A stretch of 8,946 nucleotides of DNA from an uncultured Acidimicrobiales bacterium (GTDB taxonomy: Bacteria > Actinomycetota > Acidimicrobiia > Acidimicrobiales > Aldehydirespiratoraceae), in assembly GCA_938091985.1 (NCBI GenBank), contig CALKOE010000161.1, forward strand, positions 1-8,946, in the 5' to 3' direction. The position numbers were made by a program, and so were the translations under genes. How positions within the stretch are numbered: the first letter of the stretch is position 1; each line of letters starts with the position of its first letter. Under the pieces are notes generated by a model. The model saw only the letters and a list, made by a program, of their open reading frames with translations, had not been told where the DNA came from and did not search any database. Positions 5,334 through 8,946 of this stretch are shown here, piece after piece.

Positions 5334-7223
5334 ATGTCTGAGCAACTCCAAGTGACCCACACCAGCCACGTCACCGAGGACCAGATCGATCATCTCGGTC
5401 ATATGAACGTGCGCTTCTATGGGGCCAACGCCGCGGCGGGGACGCGAGCGATGCTGGAAGAGATGGGCGTCTCCGCGGGGACGCCGGTCGTCGATCTTCA
5501 CACCCGCCATCATCACGAGCAGATGCTCGGTACTGCACTCGAGGTGCGCAGCGGACTCGTCGACGTTGGTCGCGGTCTCGCTATCTACCACGAGCTCCGC
5601 AACGCAGCCGACGACGATCTCGCCGCATCCTTTGTCCATGTGGTGGATCATCCTCGGCTCGAGGCGCCGGCGGCGGTCATCCCCGAGCACGGGCGCCCCC
5701 GCTCACTCGACCTTGCCACCGATCCGATCAGTTCGGCGCCGTCGCTCGAGGTCCTTCAGCCGCTTGGACTCGAGAGTCGGGCGCCTGGCGTCGTCGACGA
5801 AGAGGTCACAGCGGCAACAGCCCCAGGGCTGATCTGGGGAGGGCCCCCGTCGGAAGAAGAGGAGCGCGACTGGATACAGCGGGGACCGAACGGCGAGCGG
5901 ATGGGCTGGGCCACGATGGAGTCTCGCCTTCGCATCAACCGCCTGCCGCCGCTGGGCACCCGGATCCAGAGCTTTGGCGCCACCACTGCGATCGAACGAA
6001 AGACCACCCGATCGACGATGTGGACCTACGACCTGGCCGAGGGTGATGTGTACATATGGCGCGACGGGGATCTCACGACGCCGCCCAACAACTGGCAGGC
6101 CGAGTTTCCCGAGGGTCCGGCCTGGCGATGGGACGACGTGTCGAGCGCCTGGTACCTCCACATGTTCACCCCCGAGCAGCCCGACCTGAACTGGGCGAAC
6201 CCGGAGGTGCGAGCGGCCATGCACGACACGCTGCGCTTCTGGCTCGATCGAGGCGTCGACGGCTTCCGGATGGATGTGGTCCATGCCATCGGGAAGCCCG
6301 ATGGTCTTCCCGATCGCGAGAAGGGCCCCGGTCGGGTGTTGACCCATTTCGACGGTGTCACGTTCGACACCGGGATCGTCCACGAGTACCTCCGGGGCAT
6401 TCGTGCGGTGCTCGACGAGTACGACGGCGACCGGATGTCGATCGGCGAGGTCTACATTCTCGACCCGCACAAGGTCGCCACGTTCTACGGCACCGGCGAC
6501 GAACTGCACCTCTCGTTCAACTTCCTGCCGTTGTGGTGCCCGTGGGATGCCGAGGTGTGGCGCGGCCAGGTCAAGGATGCGGCCGAGGCATTCGACCCCG
6601 TGGGGGCATGGACCACCTGGGTGCTGTCGAACCACGATGTGCCCCGCCACCGGACTCGCTACGGCGGCGACGAGCGCACCGCTCGGGCAGCGGCGGTACT
6701 CCTGCTGACGCTTCGTGGGGTTCCCTACATCTACGCAGGGGAGGAACTCGGCCTTCTCGATGCCGAGGTCCCGAAGGAGCAACAGCAGGACCCGGCCGGG
6801 CAGCGTGACGGTTGTCGTGCCCCGATCCCGTGGGATGCATCGCCGACGCATGGATGGCCGCAAGCGGACAACTGGCTGCCGTTTCCGCCCGAGGCCGACG
6901 TTCGCAACGTCGCCTCACAGGTCGCCGACCCGGGATCGATCGCCAACCTCTACCGAGCAATCATCGCGAGTCGGTCCGCGTCAGCAGCGCTGCAGGTTGG
7001 CAGTGTCGAGCTCATCGATGCGCCGCCTGGCGTTCTCGCATTCGAACGGTCGCACGAGGGTGATCGCCGAGTCGTGGTGGTCAACATGGGTGACGACGAG
7101 GCCGCGGCGATCTCGATCGTGGGGGAGTGGAGCATCGAGCTGCGCTCCGATGGGTCGGGCGACGACCTGTGGTCGGGCGCGCTGCCTGCCCATACTGCCG
7201 TCATCCTCCGGCCGAGGAGCTGA
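5334..7223 (+). CDS. Chimera: double-hotdog thioesterase fused to an N-terminally truncated GH13 glycosidase
   Basis: One open frame of 629 residues joins two unrelated enzymes. Residues 1-240 are a 4HBT-type acyl-CoA thioesterase: a first hotdog (VTEDQIDHLGHMNVRFYG, where DHLGHMN is the active-site helix region) and a second one (about 160-238, ending STMWTYDLAEG) that lacks its last strands. From about residue 240 (YIWRDG, TPPNNW) the protein is an alpha-glucosidase-type GH13 enzyme: EQPDLNWANPEV, the nucleophile in GFRMDVVH (Asp314), acid/base in SIGEVYI (Glu372), stabiliser in LSNHDVPRH (Asp435), PYIYAGEELG, and a C-terminal beta domain. The first roughly 130 residues of the GH13 barrel, including the DFVPNH region, are absent. 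The join is near base 6054, at a rare ATA codon. All three catalytic acids remain but the barrel is incomplete, so glycosidase activity is doubtful. Likely an in-frame deletion between formerly adjacent genes, or an assembly error. ATG 5334 opens the hotdog as expected. Confidence 0.88.
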   Translation: MSEQLQVTHTSHVTEDQIDHLGHMNVRFYGANAAAGTRAMLEEMGVSAGTPVVDLHTRHHHEQMLGTALEVRSGLVDVGRGLAIYHELRNAADDDLAASFVHVVDHPRLEAPAAVIPEHGRPRSLDLATDPISSAPSLEVLQPLGLESRAPGVVDEEVTAATAPGLIWGGPPSEEEERDWIQRGPNGERMGWATMESRLRINRLPPLGTRIQSFGATTAIERKTTRSTMWTYDLAEGDVYIWRDGDLTTPPNNWQAEFPEGPAWRWDDVSSAWYLHMFTPEQPDLNWANPEVRAAMHDTLRFWLDRGVDGFRMDVVHAIGKPDGLPDREKGPGRVLTHFDGVTFDTGIVHEYLRGIRAVLDEYDGDRMSIGEVYILDPHKVATFYGTGDELHLSFNFLPLWCPWDAEVWRGQVKDAAEAFDPVGAWTTWVLSNHDVPRHRTRYGGDERTARAAAVLLLTLRGVPYIYAGEELGLLDAEVPKEQQQDPAGQRDGCRAPIPWDASPTHGWPQADNWLPFPPEADVRNVASQVADPGSIANLYRAIIASRSASAALQVGSVELIDAPPGVLAFERSHEGDRRVVVVNMGDDEAAAISIVGEWSIELRSDGSGDDLWSGALPAHTAVILRPRS

Positions 7224-7239
7224 CGCAACCTACGATCTC

Positions 7240-7914
7240 GTGATCGAGGTTGAACCCCATATCGGCACGCTCAACGAGGGCTCGCTCCACGCCGCGTTGA
7301 AAGCGGACTATGCGCAACCCGGCGACGAGTTCGAGGTCCCGCTCGACCGCTTCGTGATCGACATACGGCGAGACGATCTCTTGATCGAGATCCAGACGTC
7401 GTCGTTTGCGTCGATGGGCAACAAGCTCGACCACCTGTTGCCCGACCACCGCGTGCTGCTGGTGCATCCGATCGCGGTCGAGACCTATCTTCAAAAGCCC
7501 GGGGCGAAGCCGAGGAAGTCACCCAAACGCGGATCCGTTTACGACCTCTTCGAGGAGCTGGTCAGCATCCCCACGCTACTCGACCACCCGAACCTGTCGC
7601 TCGAAATCGCGCTCGTCTCGGTGATCAAGGTCCAGGAGCCGGACCCGAAGCTGCGTCGGGGTCGCGGTGGCTTCCGCACGAGTGACCGGATTCTCCGTGA
7701 GGTGGTCGAGCGTCATCGATTCGACCAGGTCACCGACCTGCTCGACCTCGTGCCTGATGGGCTTCCCGCCGAGTTCACGACGGCTGACCTCGCCGCCCTC
7801 GCCGGCATCAAGCGAGACATTGCGCAGCGCATGGCCTACTGCTTTCGTCCGCTGGGCCTCTTCCACGAGCGCCACCGAACAAAGGCTGGCATCCACTACT
7901 CGCTGGCCCGGTGA
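7240..7914 (+). CDS. Conserved hypothetical protein, nuclease-like domain plus winged helix
   Basis: A 224-residue protein. The N-terminal half begins HIGTLNEGSLHAALK and continues FVIDIRRDDLLIEIQTSSF. Glu13, Asp41 and the Glu50-x-Gln52 pair have the order and spacing of a PD-(D/E)xK restriction-endonuclease-like core with Gln in the Lys position. I recall this TLNE.SLHAALK pattern from uncharacterised bacterial proteins but cannot name the family. A basic stretch (KPRKSPKR, later KLRRGRGGFR) suggests nucleic-acid contact. The C-terminal part (FTTADLAALAGIKRDIAQRMAYCFRPLGLF, about 175-210) looks like a winged helix. GTG 7240 is chosen because it starts just before the conserved part. It lies 16 bases after the stop of the chimeric gene, so translational coupling is plausible. 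Nuclease activity is inference only. Confidence 0.75.
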   Translation: MIEVEPHIGTLNEGSLHAALKADYAQPGDEFEVPLDRFVIDIRRDDLLIEIQTSSFASMGNKLDHLLPDHRVLLVHPIAVETYLQKPGAKPRKSPKRGSVYDLFEELVSIPTLLDHPNLSLEIALVSVIKVQEPDPKLRRGRGGFRTSDRILREVVERHRFDQVTDLLDLVPDGLPAEFTTADLAALAGIKRDIAQRMAYCFRPLGLFHERHRTKAGIHYSLAR

Positions 7915-7918
7915 CCCT

Positions 7919-8104
7919 TCATTGGTGGGGGAGGAAGACGTAGATCCACTCTTCTCGAGGGCCTGTGTCGTCCAGCACGTAGAGCCCGCCGCGCTCCTCG
8001 ATCTCGATCGGCGGCGGATGCCGGACGAGGCGGCTGGTCGACGGGCCGCCCCGACAGGGAAGCAAAAGCCGGTCTCCGTCGACAGGACCCTGATCGTCGG
8101 ACAT
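7919..8104 (-). CDS. Small conserved hypothetical protein, 61 residues
   Basis: A compact acidic protein: MSDDQGPVDGDRLLLPC, then GGPSTSRLVRHPPPIEIE, then GGLYVLDDTGPREEWIYVFLPHQ. It reads like a folded, strand-rich domain and not like a shadow frame, and resembles small actinobacterial hypothetical proteins with an LLPC.GGPS start; no function is known to me. ATG 8104-8102 has TACGGT 7 bases upstream (8117-8112), consistent with leaderless transcription. It converges with the nuclease-like gene, with 4 bases between the stops, and diverges from the 8184 gene. The frame is open further upstream but that part is serine-rich shadow sequence. Confidence 0.7.
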   Translation of the reverse strand: MSDDQGPVDGDRLLLPCRGGPSTSRLVRHPPPIEIEERGGLYVLDDTGPREEWIYVFLPHQ

Positions 8105-8111
8105 GGCGACG

Positions 8112-8117
8112 ACCGTA
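8112..8117 (-). promoter_or_regulatory. Probable -10 of the 61-residue gene (leaderless)
   Basis: On the minus strand TACGGT fits TAnnnT and ends 7 bases before ATG 8104, so transcription would begin at the start codon. No clear -35 is seen. Confidence 0.4.
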
Positions 8118-8147
8118 CCGCCCGACCCTGGTGGCCGAGAGGTCTGG

Positions 8148-8177
8148 CTGACGTCGAGGTCGTGCGGGGCGTACTCT
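8148..8177 (+). promoter_or_regulatory. Promoter of the 8184 gene (leaderless)
   Basis: CTGACG (8148-8153, four of six to TTGACA) is followed after 18 bases by TACTCT (8172-8177). Six bases later comes ATG 8184, so the predicted transcription start falls on the start codon. This supports 8184 over the upstream in-frame ATG 8103. Confidence 0.5.
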
Positions 8178-8183
8178 GCGGGT

Positions 8184-8816
8184 ATGGCGGCCCGCACGTC
8201 TCCACACCCCGGCTCCGGTGAGGAGCTCGAGATCGAGATCATCGATCCGGCTGTCGGCGCGGGTACCGAGGAGTCTGGATGGAGCGAAAGCGTCTCGATC
8301 GAGGCGACGGCCGTCGACGCACCGCTCACCGTGTGGATCGACGATCTGCGCGAGACCGTCGACGATGTGCTGGCGCCGGCCCGCCGAGCCAGCGAGTCCA
8401 CCGGCATGGTGGCTGGTTCGTGGCTGCACCGAGTGGGAGTACGCCGCAAGCAGCGGGTGGCCGATCGCGACCCTCGCCGTCAGTCGAGGATCCGTCTCCA
8501 TGTCTTCATCCCCTTCGCTGCGGCGCGCTCGCGGATCCCGGGCATCGGTGTAGTCGCCCAGACGAGGGGCGGGCGGTTGGAGCTCGACGGGCCATTCGTC
8601 GAACACCGCGCCGGACAGCGAGCTCCCGGCACCCTGACCCTGCGGGGGTCGTGGCCGGGTCTGCCGGTGTGGATCGACATCGAGCCGTGGTGGCGTCAGC
8701 AGACGATCGTCACCCTGTCGCTGCGCTCCACCCATCGGGTGCGGTACCCGCGTCGCTACTTCTCCGGGTCGCACCGCGTGCTTCGTCAGTTCGTCGCAAC
8801 CCTGGCCCGTACCTAG
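8184..8816 (+). CDS. Hypothetical protein, arginine-rich, unrecognised
   Basis: I do not recognise this 210-residue protein. It has an acidic N-terminal third (EELEIEIIDPAVGAG, then IEATAVDAPLTVWIDDLRETVDDVL) and a basic C-terminal two thirds with alternating hydrophobic strands (RIRLHVFIPF, LTLRGSWPGLPVWIDIEPWW, TIVTLSLRSTHRVRYPRRYF). No signal peptide, membrane helix or cysteine is evident. ATG 8184 is preferred because a promoter with correct spacing lies directly upstream; ATG 8103 would add 27 residues without clear structure and overlap the start of the divergent small gene. TAG stop at 8814-8816, 39 bases before the tgt-like start. Coding status rests on the long frame, start context and third-position G/C. 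Confidence 0.7.
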   Translation: MAARTSPHPGSGEELEIEIIDPAVGAGTEESGWSESVSIEATAVDAPLTVWIDDLRETVDDVLAPARRASESTGMVAGSWLHRVGVRRKQRVADRDPRRQSRIRLHVFIPFAAARSRIPGIGVVAQTRGGRLELDGPFVEHRAGQRAPGTLTLRGSWPGLPVWIDIEPWWRQQTIVTLSLRSTHRVRYPRRYFSGSHRVLRQFVATLART

Positions 8817-8842
8817 CCGTCGGACCCTCGGCGGCCTGGGTC

Positions 8843-8848
8843 TAGCCT
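8843..8848 (+). promoter_or_regulatory. Probable -10 of the tgt-like gene (leaderless)
   Basis: TAGCCT fits TAnnnT and ends 7 bases before GTG 8856, so the gene may be transcribed separately from its upstream neighbours with no leader. The -35 region is weak. Confidence 0.4.
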
Positions 8849-8855
8849 CGGACCC

Positions 8856-8946
8856 GTGCGTGCGACCTTCACCGAGACTGGCCGTGACGGCGACGCCCGC
8901 ACGGGCTTCGTCACGACAGCCAGAGGAGAGTTCACCACGCCGCGCT
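8856..8946 (+). CDS. tgt: tRNA-guanine transglycosylase, 5' end only
   Basis: Tgt exchanges guanine at the wobble position of GUN-anticodon tRNAs for a queuosine precursor, the step before QueA. Only 30 codons are visible from GTG 8856: RATFTETGRDGDARTGFV, then TTARGEFTTPR, running off the window. This matches the usual Tgt N-terminus, an initial strand F.....DG.AR.G, then a loop G...TP before FMPVGT. The partner gene queA at the other end supports the call, though only a short piece is seen. Confidence 0.82.
   Translation, partial: MRATFTETGRDGDARTGFVTTARGEFTTPR

Noticed and set aside
5703..6863. Minus-strand open frame of 386 codons opposite the chimera
   Set aside because: The plus strand has clear GH13 catalytic motifs; the antisense frame has no recognisable domain or start context.
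1..8946. CRISPR arrays, tRNA or rRNA genes, insertion sequences
   Set aside because: I looked for regular repeats, cloverleaf-like segments and transposase or integrase motifs and saw none.

Overview
This window looks like a chromosomal segment of a high-GC actinobacterium. Three things point there: strong G/C bias at third codon positions, many GTG starts, and several starts with a TAnnnT hexamer 6-8 bases upstream and no Shine-Dalgarno, as expected for leaderless transcripts. The protein flavour (PadR/HAAS pair, MerB-like lyase, GH13 glucosidase) suggests Acidimicrobiia or relatives, but that is an impression and not a demonstration.

Layout. The window opens in the 3' part of queA (2-445) and closes on the first 30 codons of what looks like tgt (from 8856). 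Both are queuosine tRNA-modification genes that often sit side by side. Between them lie about 8.4 kb of apparently unrelated genes. In order: a four-helix membrane protein (459-1085, +); a minus-strand pair of HAAS-type membrane protein (1192-2028) and PadR-family repressor (2019-2366) with a clear promoter/operator (2375-2403); a minus-strand peptidoglycan-binding plus DUF922-like zinc metallopeptidase (2489-3847); a minus-strand SRPBCC protein (4096-4551); a divergent MerB-like alkylmercury lyase (4646-5269, +); a thioesterase/GH13 chimera (5334-7223, +); a nuclease-like conserved hypothetical protein (7240-7914, +); a 61-residue small protein (7919-8104, -); and an unrecognised 210-residue protein (8184-8816, +).

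The most exciting observation is in the MerB-like gene. Its reading frame is interrupted by one TGA (5075-5077). The frame then continues, clearly homologous to the family, for 63 codons to a natural end. The TGA sits where MerB has its catalytic Cys159. A hairpin with a GGUC apical loop starts 13 bases after the TGA, with 19 bases between TGA and loop, which is the geometry of a bacterial SECIS element. The other catalytic residues (Cys83, Asp86) are present and the protein has no other cysteine. I read it as a probable selenocysteine-containing organomercurial lyase homologue. A simple nonsense mutation is the main alternative.

Other points of interest: an in-frame fusion of a C-terminally clipped double-hotdog thioesterase to a GH13 glycosidase that has lost the first part of its barrel; a secreted or injected-looking metallopeptidase carrying an N-terminal GNRAV motif reminiscent of proteins linked to extracellular contractile injection systems; and a perfect palindrome placed between the -35 and -10 of the padR promoter.
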